Shown: one piece after another, positions 23,074 to 30,909 of the stretch
Position numbering within the stretch: the first letter of the stretch is position 1
Layout of the letters: every line of letters starts with the position of its first letter
DNA from: Porcipelethomonas sp964621265
Lineage (GTDB): Bacteria; Bacillota; Clostridia; Oscillospirales; Ruminococcaceae
Assembly (NCBI GenBank): GCA_964621265.1
Contig: CAZULQ010000017.1
Location: 1 to 36,725, forward strand
Reading direction: 5' to 3'
DNA length: 36,725 nt
The notes under the pieces: model-generated
Seen by the model: the letters and a program-made list of their open reading frames with translations, nothing else
What the model was told of the DNA's origin: nothing
Databases searched by the model: none
Position numbers and translations under genes: made by a program

Positions 23074-24657
23074 TTACATAAGAGTAAATCTCGGCTGACC
23101 GTCCTTTTGTCCAACAAAGAGTGACTTCGGTCTCGCCCACATTTCGCCTGTTGAAAGCGACTTGTAAATGATAAGCTCTTCGAGTGTTTCGCTGTGCTTT
23201 GCAACAGAAACAATCTCATATTCTCCGCCCTTGAAATGACGGTATTTTCCACCGATTACAATTTCTGTTTCCTTTATAGGTTCTACTTCAAGCGGCTCAG
23301 GTTCAGCGTTGAAGAATGTATCCTCAACCATAATCATTGCTGAGAACGGCGGCATTTTAATATACGCATTTCCATTTTCAACGTTAACTCTCTGACCGCT
23401 GATTGCGTCAACAAGCGCCTTGCGGTTTGTATTGAAGCAAAGGTCAAAATCTCTGTCCTCAAGGTTTAATGCAACGAAAACCTGCTGTTCGTTGAGTTCC
23501 TTTAAATAGCAAATCTGCTGATTACGGATAAGCATTGTAAAGTACTTACCTGTTCTGAGCGCAGGGAATGCCTTATAAATTCTGCCAAGCTTCACGATAT
23601 GCTTGTAAAGCTCAGTGTTCTTGTCAGGGATATTGTCAAGATTCAGGCACGGTCTTAAGTTATCATCTGAATTGTTTTCCTTGACGCCCTTAACACCAAA
23701 TTCACCACCGTAATAAATTGATGGAATACCTGGCATCGTATAAAGCATTGTGTAAACAAGCGGAAGGTGCGCAGGATTTGTAAGTGTACTTGCAATACGG
23801 TTTACATCGTGATTGTCAACGAATGTATAAAGGTTGATATTCGGATAAATCGCATTGCTTCCCGACTGACGATTGATAGAATAGTCAATTTCGTAGTAAT
23901 TTTTTGTATTGTGTGAGGAATATATTCCCTTATAGCACTCATAGTTTGTAACACTGTCAAGCATCTCAGGGTTAGCCCAGCGGTTGTAGTCACCGAAAAT
24001 GATTTCACCCATGAGCCAGAATTCAGGATTCTTACCCTTGCAGAAATCCCTGATTCTCTTGAAGAAATCAAACTCAATGCAGTCAGCGGCGTCAAAACGG
24101 ATACCGTCAATTTTGAATTCTTCAATCCAGTAATTTACAGCGTCGATAAGATGGTCTGCAACACCAGGATTTCTGAGATTGAGCTTTACGAGGTTATAGT
24201 GGCCATTCCAGCCTTCGTACCAGAAATTGTCTCCGCATGGGCTCTGACCATCAAAGTTTAAGTTCTGGAACCAGTCGCAGTACTGCGAATTTCTGCCGTT
24301 TTTCTGAATATCCACAAACTGCGGAAAGTTTCTTCCGACATGATTGAAAACACCGTCAAGAATAATGCGGATTCCGTTTTCATGAAGCTTATCGCATATA
24401 TTCTTAAAAGAGTTGTTGTCACCGAGACGGCGGTCGATTACCTTGTAATCAGTTGTGTCATAGCCGTGCTCAACGGATTCAAATACAGGTCCGAGATAAA
24501 CTGCATCAACATTCATTTCCTTGAGATGAGGAATCCAGTCGATAAGCTTATCGAGACGGTACTGCACAGGACCACCTTCGTTAAACTTCGGCGCTCCGCA
24601 GAATCCGAGCGGATATATATGATAGATTATAGCGTTATCATACCAATGATTGTACAT
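23074..24657 (-). CDS. GH13 alpha-amylase-family enzyme fused to a C-terminal DUF1653 domain
   Basis: Cytosolic alpha-glucan enzyme of 527 aa with no signal peptide, probably trimming imported malto-oligosaccharides. The four GH13 regions are intact: DGVFNHVG (about 101-108), DGIRFDAAD with nucleophile Asp189, LMGEIIFGD with acid Glu218, and FVDNHDVNR with Asp284. The beta-sandwich follows to about 447. Then comes an acidic linker (450-465) and about 60 residues (GKYRHFKGGEYEIVSVAKHSETLEELIIYK, read across 470-499) that match the DUF1653 pattern. Why an amylase carries it is unknown. It lies 18 bp after an HD-domain gene and shares its promoter. The exact GH13 subfamily (cyclomaltodextrinase, neopullulanase or amylase) is not decided. 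Confidence 0.92.
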   Translation of the reverse strand: MYNHWYDNAIIYHIYPLGFCGAPKFNEGGPVQYRLDKLIDWIPHLKEMNVDAVYLGPVFESVEHGYDTTDYKVIDRRLGDNNSFKNICDKLHENGIRIILDGVFNHVGRNFPQFVDIQKNGRNSQYCDWFQNLNFDGQSPCGDNFWYEGWNGHYNLVKLNLRNPGVADHLIDAVNYWIEEFKIDGIRFDAADCIEFDFFKRIRDFCKGKNPEFWLMGEIIFGDYNRWANPEMLDSVTNYECYKGIYSSHNTKNYYEIDYSINRQSGSNAIYPNINLYTFVDNHDVNRIASTLTNPAHLPLVYTMLYTMPGIPSIYYGGEFGVKGVKENNSDDNLRPCLNLDNIPDKNTELYKHIVKLGRIYKAFPALRTGKYFTMLIRNQQICYLKELNEQQVFVALNLEDRDFDLCFNTNRKALVDAISGQRVNVENGNAYIKMPPFSAMIMVEDTFFNAEPEPLEVEPIKETEIVIGGKYRHFKGGEYEIVSVAKHSETLEELIIYKSLSTGEMWARPKSLFVGQKDGQPRFTLM

Positions 24658-24675
24658 GTTGTTAATTCACCTTTC

Positions 24676-25269
24676 TTAATTTGTTTTTCCTTCGAGGTAA
24701 TATGTTGCCTCCATATCAGCAACACTCAGCGCAAATGCAAGAGGAAACATTTCAAATGCACTTCCTATACTGTTTTTGTCCTCAAGCCCTGAAAAGCCCA
24801 TGTGATAACGTATTGCAAAGGCCTCCTCACGAGTAAGACGCATGAACCCCGAAACTATGTAGACGGATTTTTCACCGTGACCGTATGGCAGCTGGTCATT
24901 GATTGTATAATAAGGAACCTTTTCCCATACTCCCTGCTCATTTTTGGCATTTCTGTAATCAACAGCGTAAAAATTCATCTTGCAGACATCATGCAGAAGC
25001 GATACAAGAGCAATCGTTTCCTCTGAATAATCCATTCTGTAAAGCTCCTTTGTGCGTGGGCGTGCAAGATAATCCTTAAGGCAATGGTACACATTCACAC
25101 TGTGTTCCACTAGTCCACCCTGATACGAGCCGTGAAAGCGCGTACTGCACGGTGCCTCAAAAAAGTCGCTCTGGTCGGAGAGCAGGTAATTAAGGAGCTT
25201 ATCAGCTCCAGGTCTTGATATATTTTCCTGATAAATTTTCAGAAATTCATCCTTTTTTGTTTCACTCAT
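24676..25269 (-). CDS. HD-domain phosphohydrolase-like protein
   Basis: 197 aa with the metal-binding HD pattern: FHGSYQGGLVEHSVNVYHC, then LVSLLHDVCKMNFYAVD, where the first His and the HD pair would ligate metal. HD proteins hydrolyse nucleotide phosphates or second messengers; the substrate is unknown. Proteins with this HGxxxGGLxxHS start are often annotated as HD hydrolases linked to nucleic acids (YhaM-like). It is the first gene of a two-gene operon with the GH13 enzyme. ATG 25269 has GGAGTG upstream. Confidence 0.85.
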   Translation of the reverse strand: MSETKKDEFLKIYQENISRPGADKLLNYLLSDQSDFFEAPCSTRFHGSYQGGLVEHSVNVYHCLKDYLARPRTKELYRMDYSEETIALVSLLHDVCKMNFYAVDYRNAKNEQGVWEKVPYYTINDQLPYGHGEKSVYIVSGFMRLTREEAFAIRYHMGFSGLEDKNSIGSAFEMFPLAFALSVADMEATYYLEGKTN

Positions 25270-25305
25270 AATATAATTTCACTCCTAAATTTTGTCCGCC
25301 ATTCT

Positions 25306-25334
25306 ATTTTAACATAAACCCACAGAAATTTCAA
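25306..25334 (-). promoter_or_regulatory. Sigma-A promoter of the HD-GH13 operon
   Basis: On the minus strand, -35 TTGAAA (25329-25334), 17-nt spacer, -10 TAAAAT (25306-25311), ending about 37 nt before the HD gene ATG. Confidence 0.7.
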
Positions 25335-25366
25335 TCGGTTATCACTAATTTTTATATGTATGCGTA

Positions 25367-25395
25367 TTGACAATTTTTTACTTGTGCAGTATAAT
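25367..25395 (+). promoter_or_regulatory. Consensus promoter of the marR-ABC exporter operon
   Basis: -35 TTGACA (25367-25372), 17-nt spacer, -10 TATAAT (25390-25395), both perfect consensus. The start would fall at the left arm of the operator that follows. Confidence 0.9.
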
Positions 25396-25399
25396 TATC

Positions 25400-25428
25400 A
25401 ACAGTTAACTATTAAACGCTTAACTGTT
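25400..25428. promoter_or_regulatory. Inverted-repeat operator, likely of the MarR regulator
   Basis: AACAGTTAA (25400-25408), 11-nt spacer, TTAACTGTT (25420-25428): perfect 9-bp arms covering the expected transcription start and the leader of the marR gene. This is the normal position for autorepression. Confidence 0.75.
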
Positions 25429-25433
25429 CGGAG

Positions 25434-25955
25434 GTGAACAATATCTATACCGAAATAATAAACCGACTTGAAAAGGCACATCTTCTCCGCAGGATTTATT
25501 GTCAGAGAATAATGTCCTCTTCTAAGCTTCACTTCAAGCAAATACCCGTTTTAAGCTTTATCGCTGAAAATGAGGGCTGTACGCAGACTGACATTGCAGA
25601 AAAGCTTCAGGTTTCCGCTGCATGTATAGCAACGTCAACCAAAAGACTTCAGAAATCGGGCTTTATAATAAAGTCCGTGGACGAAGATAATCTTCGCTGC
25701 AAGCGCCTCAGTCTTACTGATAAAGGACGGGAGGTTCTTGAAGAATGTCGTGAACCATTCAAAGAATACGACAAAATGGTTTTTAACAACATTGACCTGA
25801 GCGAGCTTGAAGCCATAATAGAAATCTTTGACAAAATGATTTATAATATGGAAGAAGCACTTGGCGAAAAGCATAGTGATGCCAGTTTCTATGAAATCGG
25901 CAAGCTGATAAGAAAATTTGAAAAGGAAAAGGAGGAAAATATCAGCAATGATTAA
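25434..25955 (+). CDS. MarR-family regulator of the ABC exporter operon, with unusual start
   Basis: Winged-helix repressor of about 173 aa. The N-terminal dimerisation helix is followed by the HTH (GCTQTDIAEKLQVSAACIAT), recognition helix, and wing (VDEDNLRCKRLSLTDKG), then the C-terminal dimer helices. It is first in the operon with two ABC half-transporters, overlaps the next gene by 8 bases, and has an operator on its own promoter, so it likely represses the exporter until a toxic ligand binds. The GTG at 25434 lies inside the GGAGGTGA ribosome site and cannot be read from it. An in-frame ATC at 25443 sits 8 nt after GGAGG. The next ATG is at 25512, inside the first helices. The start is therefore uncertain and perhaps AUC. 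Confidence 0.88.
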   Translation: MNNIYTEIINRLEKAHLLRRIYCQRIMSSSKLHFKQIPVLSFIAENEGCTQTDIAEKLQVSAACIATSTKRLQKSGFIIKSVDEDNLRCKRLSLTDKGREVLEECREPFKEYDKMVFNNIDLSELEAIIEIFDKMIYNMEEALGEKHSDASFYEIGKLIRKFEKEKEENISND

Positions 25956-27678
25956 AAAACTGATTTCCTTTACAGGCGAGTACAAAAAATATGCCATTTT
26001 AACGCCTGTAATCATTATCGGGGAAGTTTTCATGGAAATTCTTATCCCGTTTATTATGGCAAAAATTCTTGACAACGGTATCAACGGTAATGCAGGAATA
26101 CCGTATATTCTTAAGATGGGCGGACTTATGCTCCTTATGGCGCTGTTTTCCCTTGCATGCGGTGCACTTGCAGGTAAATTCGCCGCAAAGGCAGGTATGG
26201 GCTTTGCTAAGAATATAAGAAGAGAAATGTTCAATAAAATCCAGGACTTCTCTTTCAAGAATATTGACAAGTTCAGCACAGCCTCTCTTGTAACACGTCT
26301 TACAACCGACGTCACAAATACTCAGAACGCCTTCATGATGATTATAAGAACAGCAGTCAGAGCACCTATGATGATGATTGGTGCAACAATTATGGCTGTA
26401 ACTGTAAACTTAAAGCTTTCTGTGGTTTTCTTTGTTGCAATTCCGTTTCTTGCGTTTGCACTTTTCTTTATCGGCGGCAAGGCACATCCACGTTTCAAGA
26501 AAATGCTCAAAAAATATGACGCCATGAACAGCTCAGTACAGGAAAACCTCATCGGTATCAGAGTTGTAAAGGCATTTGTCCGTGAAAAGCATGAAAACGA
26601 AAAATTTGAAGCATCAGCTGACGACGTAAGACAGGCTCAGGTTTATGCCGAAAAGCTTGTTATTTTAAACCACCCTATCATGCAGTTTTCAATGTATGCC
26701 TGCATCATGGCTATTATATGGTTCGGCGGAAACATGATTGTTGACGGAACTTTTGAAGCAGGTCAGATGACAAGCTTTATTTCCTATGTTTCACAGATTC
26801 TCATGTCACTTATGATGATTTCAATGATTTTTATTATGTGTATTATTTCAAGAGCTTCGGTTTCAAGAATCATCGAAGTACTCGATGAAACACCTGACAT
26901 CAATGACGGCAGTGAAACAGAGATTAAGGTTTCAGACGGTTCAATCAGATTTGAGAACGTTGCCTTCAGTTATTTTGATGATATGTCAAACTGCATTCTC
27001 TCGGACGTTAACCTTGAAATAAAATCCGGTGAAACAATCGGTATCATAGGCGGTACAGGCTCGTCCAAAACTTCACTTGTACAGCTTATTCCGAGACTTT
27101 ATGACACAACAGCAGGTACAGTATATGTAGGCGGACGTGATGTCCGTGACTATTCACTCGAAAACCTCAGAGACGAGGTTGCAATGGTACTTCAGAAAAA
27201 TGTCCTTTTCTCAGGCACAATCAAGGATAATCTCCGCTGGGGCAAGGAGGACGCAACCGATGAGGAAATCATCGATGCATGTAAGTCCGCACAGGCCTAT
27301 GACTTTATCATGTCATTCCCTGACGGCTTTGAGACAGACCTTGGACAGGGCGGTGTTAATGTTTCAGGCGGACAGAAACAGCGTCTTTGTATCGCAAGAG
27401 CGCTTCTTAAAAAGCCGAAGATTATCATTCTCGACGACAGCACAAGTGCAGTCGACACCGCAACAGACAGCAACATCAGAAAGGCATTCAGAGAAAAGCT
27501 TTCTGATACAACTACAATTATCATTGCACAGCGTATTTCATCAGTATGCGACGCTGACAAAATCATCGTTCTTGACGATGGCAGAATAAACGGCATCGGT
27601 ACACACGATGAACTCATCGCAAACAACGAAATCTATAAGGAAGTATATGAATCCCAGCAGAAAGGAAGTGATGAATAA
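25948..27678 (+). CDS. ABC exporter half-transporter, degenerate-site subunit
   Basis: Membrane exporter subunit of 576 aa: six transmembrane helices (about 15-300) fused to an ATPase domain. The Walker A is GGTGSSKTS, with Ser in place of the usual second Gly; signature VSGGQKQR. Walker B is IIILDDSTSAVD, where Asp replaces the catalytic Glu, the mark of the non-hydrolysing site in heterodimeric exporters of the BmrCD/TM287-288 type. ATG 25948 has AAGGAGG upstream and overlaps the marR stop by 8 bases; the frame is open 30 bases earlier. Its stop overlaps the start of the partner (TAATG). Probably a drug or peptide exporter; the substrate is unknown. Confidence 0.93.
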   Translation: MIKKLISFTGEYKKYAILTPVIIIGEVFMEILIPFIMAKILDNGINGNAGIPYILKMGGLMLLMALFSLACGALAGKFAAKAGMGFAKNIRREMFNKIQDFSFKNIDKFSTASLVTRLTTDVTNTQNAFMMIIRTAVRAPMMMIGATIMAVTVNLKLSVVFFVAIPFLAFALFFIGGKAHPRFKKMLKKYDAMNSSVQENLIGIRVVKAFVREKHENEKFEASADDVRQAQVYAEKLVILNHPIMQFSMYACIMAIIWFGGNMIVDGTFEAGQMTSFISYVSQILMSLMMISMIFIMCIISRASVSRIIEVLDETPDINDGSETEIKVSDGSIRFENVAFSYFDDMSNCILSDVNLEIKSGETIGIIGGTGSSKTSLVQLIPRLYDTTAGTVYVGGRDVRDYSLENLRDEVAMVLQKNVLFSGTIKDNLRWGKEDATDEEIIDACKSAQAYDFIMSFPDGFETDLGQGGVNVSGGQKQRLCIARALLKKPKIIILDDSTSAVDTATDSNIRKAFREKLSDTTTIIIAQRISSVCDADKIIVLDDGRINGIGTHDELIANNEIYKEVYESQQKGSDE

Positions 27679-29558
27679 TGCCTCCACAGAGAAAACCAAT
27701 GGCAAAGCCAAAAAACGCAAAGGAAACACTCAGACGAATTCTCGGATACATGAGCGAATTCAAGCTCCAGCTTTTTGTTGTAGTTATCGGCATTATATGC
27801 TCATCACTCGCCTCGATTATCGGTACATATATGTTAAAGCCTATTCTCGACAGCTGTATTGTACCACTTATCGGGAAAGAAGACCCTGACCTTTCAAAGC
27901 TTGTCACAATGCTTCTGATTATGGGATGTATCTACCTTCTGGGTACACTTTCAGCATGGGTATACTCAAGAATAATGGTCGGAATCACAACAAAAACACT
28001 TTACAAAATCCGTGTTGACATGTTCCGCAAAATGGAATCGCTCCCAATTAAGTTTTTCGACACTCACACCCACGGCGAAATCATGAGCCGTTATACAAAC
28101 GACACAGACGCAGTCCGTGAAATGCTCTCAAACAGCGTTGCAAACTTTATTTCTTCCGCAATTACAGTTACAGGCGTATTCGTATGCATGATTATCCTGA
28201 GCTGGCAGCTTACTATTATAGTTCTTGTAATGCTTGCAATAATCCTTCTTGTAATCGGAAAAATCGGCGGCAAGAGCGGCAGCTACTTCAAGGAACAGCA
28301 GAAGGCTATCGGTGCCGTAAACGGCTATATCGAAGAAATGATTGAGGGACAGAAGGTAGTTAAGGTTTTCTGTCATGAAGAAAAGTCAAAGGACGGCTTT
28401 GAGGTTCTCAACGAAAAGCTCCGACAGGCTTCAACAAATGCCCACACCTTTGCAAATATCCTCATGCCTGTTATGAACAACCTTTCATACGTTCACTATG
28501 CACTCACAGCCATTGCAGGCAGCTCACTCGCCGTTTTAGGCTACATCAGCTTTGGTGCGGTTGCAACCTTCCTTCAGTACACAAGACAGTTTGCTCAGCC
28601 GATTACACAGATTTCCCAGCAATTTAATGCCGTGCTTTCAGCTCTTGCAGGTGCAGAAAGAATTTTCGCACTCATCGACGAGGAACCTGAGGCTGACGAA
28701 GGATATGTAACACTTGTAAATGCCGTAAGAAATGCTGACGGAACAGTAAGCGAAGCAGCAGAAAAAACAGGAATCTACGCATGGAAACACCCTCACCACG
28801 ACGGAACAACAACATTTACGGAAGTGCGCGGCAAGGTTACATTCGATGATGTTGTGTTCGGCTACGAAGAAAACAAGACTGTTTTAAACGGTATCACACT
28901 CTACGCCAAGCCTGGACAGAAGCTTGCATTTGTCGGTTCAACAGGTGCGGGCAAGACAACGATTACAAATCTCATCAACCGATTCTACGATGTGCCTGAC
29001 GGCAAAATCCGTTATGATGATATCAACATAAACAAGATTAAAAAGTCTGATTTAAGACGCTCACAGTCGATTGTTTTACAGGACACTCACCTGTTTACAG
29101 GTACAATCCTCGACAACATCAGATACGGAAAGCTTGATGCGACAGACGAAGAAATCTATGCTGCAGCAAAGCTTGCGAATGCGGATTCGTTTATAAGACA
29201 TCTGTCTGACGGTTATAATACAGTCATAACAGGTGACGGCGGAAACTTAAGTCAGGGACAGCGTCAGCTGCTTGCGATTGCAAGAGCCGCTGTTGCAGAC
29301 CCGCCTGTGCTCATTCTCGACGAAGCGACAAGCTCAATCGACACAAGAACAGAATCGCTTATTGAAAAGGGTATGGACAGTCTCATGGAGGGCAGAACGG
29401 TATTCGTTATCGCTCACCGTCTTTCAACAGTCAGAAACTCCCATGCTATCATCGTTCTTGAAAACGGTCAGATTATTGAGCGTGGCAACCACAACGACCT
29501 TATCGCTCAGAAAGGCCGCTATTACAAGCTTTATACAGGTATGTTCGAGCTTAACTGA
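27678..29558 (+). CDS. ABC exporter half-transporter, catalytic subunit
   Basis: Partner subunit of 626 aa: transmembrane part (about 30-330) plus ATPase. Walker A is GSTGAGKTT, signature LSQGQRQLLAIA, Walker B VLILDEATSSID with the catalytic Glu present, and H-loop IAHRLSTV. It is complete where the first subunit is degenerate, so the two should form one heterodimer with a single consensus site. An insertion of about 40 residues between the membrane part and the ATPase (EADEGYVTLVNAVRNADGTV and on) is typical of the larger partner in this family. It starts on the last base of the upstream stop and is followed by a terminator. Confidence 0.95.
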   Translation: MPPQRKPMAKPKNAKETLRRILGYMSEFKLQLFVVVIGIICSSLASIIGTYMLKPILDSCIVPLIGKEDPDLSKLVTMLLIMGCIYLLGTLSAWVYSRIMVGITTKTLYKIRVDMFRKMESLPIKFFDTHTHGEIMSRYTNDTDAVREMLSNSVANFISSAITVTGVFVCMIILSWQLTIIVLVMLAIILLVIGKIGGKSGSYFKEQQKAIGAVNGYIEEMIEGQKVVKVFCHEEKSKDGFEVLNEKLRQASTNAHTFANILMPVMNNLSYVHYALTAIAGSSLAVLGYISFGAVATFLQYTRQFAQPITQISQQFNAVLSALAGAERIFALIDEEPEADEGYVTLVNAVRNADGTVSEAAEKTGIYAWKHPHHDGTTTFTEVRGKVTFDDVVFGYEENKTVLNGITLYAKPGQKLAFVGSTGAGKTTITNLINRFYDVPDGKIRYDDININKIKKSDLRRSQSIVLQDTHLFTGTILDNIRYGKLDATDEEIYAAAKLANADSFIRHLSDGYNTVITGDGGNLSQGQRQLLAIARAAVADPPVLILDEATSSIDTRTESLIEKGMDSLMEGRTVFVIAHRLSTVRNSHAIIVLENGQIIERGNHNDLIAQKGRYYKLYTGMFELN

Positions 29559-29562
29559 CATA

Positions 29563-29590
29563 AGAAGCCGTGCCGTTTGGTGCGGCTTCT
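29563..29590 (+). terminator. Terminator of the marR-ABC operon
   Basis: An 8-bp perfect stem (29563-29570 with 29583-29590), extended to 12 pairs with two G-U pairs and a 4-nt loop, followed by AAATTTTG. The U-run is short. Confidence 0.75.
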
Positions 29591-29635
29591 AAATTTTGCA
29601 CATAAATTATATGTAACATTTGTCTATTATGCGTA

Positions 29636-29664
29636 TTGAAATGTAACAAAAAATTGTGTATCAT
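29636..29664 (+). promoter_or_regulatory. Sigma-A promoter of the lipoprotein gene
   Basis: -35 TTGAAA (29636-29641), 17-nt spacer, -10 TATCAT (29659-29664). It leaves a leader of about 87 nt. Confidence 0.7.
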
Positions 29665-29689
29665 TAATGTATCTGATTTGGTTGCGTTT

Positions 29690-29741
29690 ACGGCACAAAT
29701 CAATAGTTCAAATGCGATGCCGTTCGCAGATTTTAACGGCA
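29690..29741 (+). promoter_or_regulatory. Structured leader with alternative pairing before the lipoprotein gene
   Basis: ACGGCA (29690-29695) can pair with TGCCGT (29718-29723). The same TGCCGTT (29718-29724) can instead pair with AACGGCA (29735-29741), which lies 4 nt before the GGAGAG ribosome site. The two hairpins exclude each other. No known riboswitch class is recognised. Confidence 0.4.
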
Positions 29742-29757
29742 GATTGGAGAGTTTATT

Positions 29758-30507
29758 ATGAATATTAAAAAAATCCTTGCATGCCTTTGTGCATCAGTTA
29801 TGATGGCTTTAACAATGACAGCATGTGGCGAAGAAGAAAAGAAGGAAGAATCATCATCAGAAGTTGTAACAGAAGCTCCTACAGAGGCTCCTACTGAAGC
29901 ACCAACAGATGCTCCAGCCGCTGAAGGCGATGCTAATGCTGACGCTCAGGTTCAGACACCTGTTGAAAACCAGCAGGTTGAAGCTATCGTTGTTGAAGAC
30001 AGCGTTGTTGCTGAATCAGGCGACGCTTACCTCGCTTTTGCTGACGCAAGATGGACTGGTTACTACTGGGGTACAGACGCTGATACACTCACATACGCAG
30101 CTACAAATGCAAAAATCACAGGCAATGGCACTTACACAGTAGCTCTTGACGCTACAACAAACGGCTTCTTCCAGACAGTTGGTTATAACGATATGCAGGG
30201 TCTTACATTCGCTGCTGTAATAGTTAAGGACGGTACAACACTCTTCCCTAACATGATTATGACAATCGACAGCATCAAGCTTGACGGACAGGAAGTTGAA
30301 ATGACAGCTAAGCCATATACATCATCAGATGACGGCATTGAAATGCGTTCAAACATCTACAACGGCTATATTCCAGCTGACGGTGTGCCAGATGATGCAA
30401 GAACAGCTGACGGCGACCTCACAGGCTGTTCACCACACATTGTTGACCCTGCTGCTTTCGGCAACTACTCAACAATCGAAGTTACATTCACAGTTTCAGG
30501 TCTTTAA
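29758..30507 (+). CDS. Secreted lipoprotein of unknown function with an acidic Thr/Pro linker
   Basis: 249 aa. The lipoprotein signal ends LTMTAC, with lipid-bearing Cys23. A disordered linker follows (about 24-80) with three TEAP repeats, then a folded domain of about 165 residues (DAYLAFADARWTGYYWGTDA, KITGNGTYTVALDA, IDSIKLDGQEVEM, PDDARTADGDLTGCSP). The domain is beta-rich and looks like a carbohydrate-binding type sandwich; I recall related sequences in Ruminococcus but no assigned function. It is strongly expressed by appearance: good promoter and terminator, and frequent-codon use like groEL. Monocistronic. Confidence 0.85.
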   Translation: MNIKKILACLCASVMMALTMTACGEEEKKEESSSEVVTEAPTEAPTEAPTDAPAAEGDANADAQVQTPVENQQVEAIVVEDSVVAESGDAYLAFADARWTGYYWGTDADTLTYAATNAKITGNGTYTVALDATTNGFFQTVGYNDMQGLTFAAVIVKDGTTLFPNMIMTIDSIKLDGQEVEMTAKPYTSSDDGIEMRSNIYNGYIPADGVPDDARTADGDLTGCSPHIVDPAAFGNYSTIEVTFTVSGL

Positions 30508-30524
30508 TTCCTAAAACAAAACTT

Positions 30525-30554
30525 AAACCGATATGGATTTCTCCATATCGGTTT
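30525..30554 (+). terminator. Bidirectional terminator, lipoprotein gene / feoA
   Basis: A 13-bp stem (30525-30537 with 30542-30554), loop TTTC (GAAA on the other strand), then TTTG on the plus strand after the TTT of the stem. The left side is A-rich, so it can also serve feoA on the minus strand. It has the same tip as three other terminators here. Confidence 0.9.
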
Positions 30555-30559
30555 TTTGT

Positions 30560-30793
30560 TTATCTGAGCAGAATTTCCGACGAAGTGTCGTTTCTCAGCG
30601 CAATGACAGCACCCCTTATAAGATACGCAACAGGGTCTCCCGAAGGACTTTTCTGCAGACATTTTACCCGAGTCCCCTCAATAAGCCCTATATCCTGGAG
30701 ACGCCTTCGCATATCCCCTTTTGTATCAAGCTGTCTGATACACCCCCAATGCCCTTCGTCAAGACAGCAAAGAGTTTTATTATCATTTCCCAT
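30560..30793 (-). CDS. feoA: Stand-alone FeoA-domain protein
   Basis: 77 aa SH3-like protein. Family signature: MRRRLQDIGLIEGTRVKCLQ, then SPSGDPVAYLIRG and VIALRNDTSSEIL. FeoA proteins support the FeoB ferrous iron transporter, but no feoB is next to it here. I chose ATG 30793 (GGAGAAAC upstream); the frame runs 27 codons further without similarity to the family. It sits after the terminator of the yab block and shares a bidirectional terminator with the lipoprotein gene. Confidence 0.88.
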   Translation of the reverse strand: MGNDNKTLCCLDEGHWGCIRQLDTKGDMRRRLQDIGLIEGTRVKCLQKSPSGDPVAYLIRGAVIALRNDTSSEILLR

Positions 30794-30872
30794 GTCAGTT
30801 TCTCCGTTTGTAAGTATTGCCCGCAAATGCGGTGTCTGTTTTATTTTATGCAAAAAGCTTTCGGAATGACAC

Positions 30873-30901
30873 AAAAAGGACCGTCCCCAAAAGGACAGCC
30901 C
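30873..30901 (-). terminator. Terminator of the yabP-yabQ-divIC-yabR block
   Basis: Stem of 9 pairs including two G-U (30878-30886 with 30893-30901), 6-nt loop, followed on the minus strand by TTTTTGTG. It lies just after the yabR stop. Confidence 0.8.
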
Positions 30902-30909
30902 TTAAAATT

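Noticed and set aside
27040..27090. Ser in Walker A of the first ABC subunit taken as inactivation
   Set aside because: The GGTGSSK form is common in this exporter family as I know it, and Lys-Thr are kept; the telling change is the Asp in Walker B.
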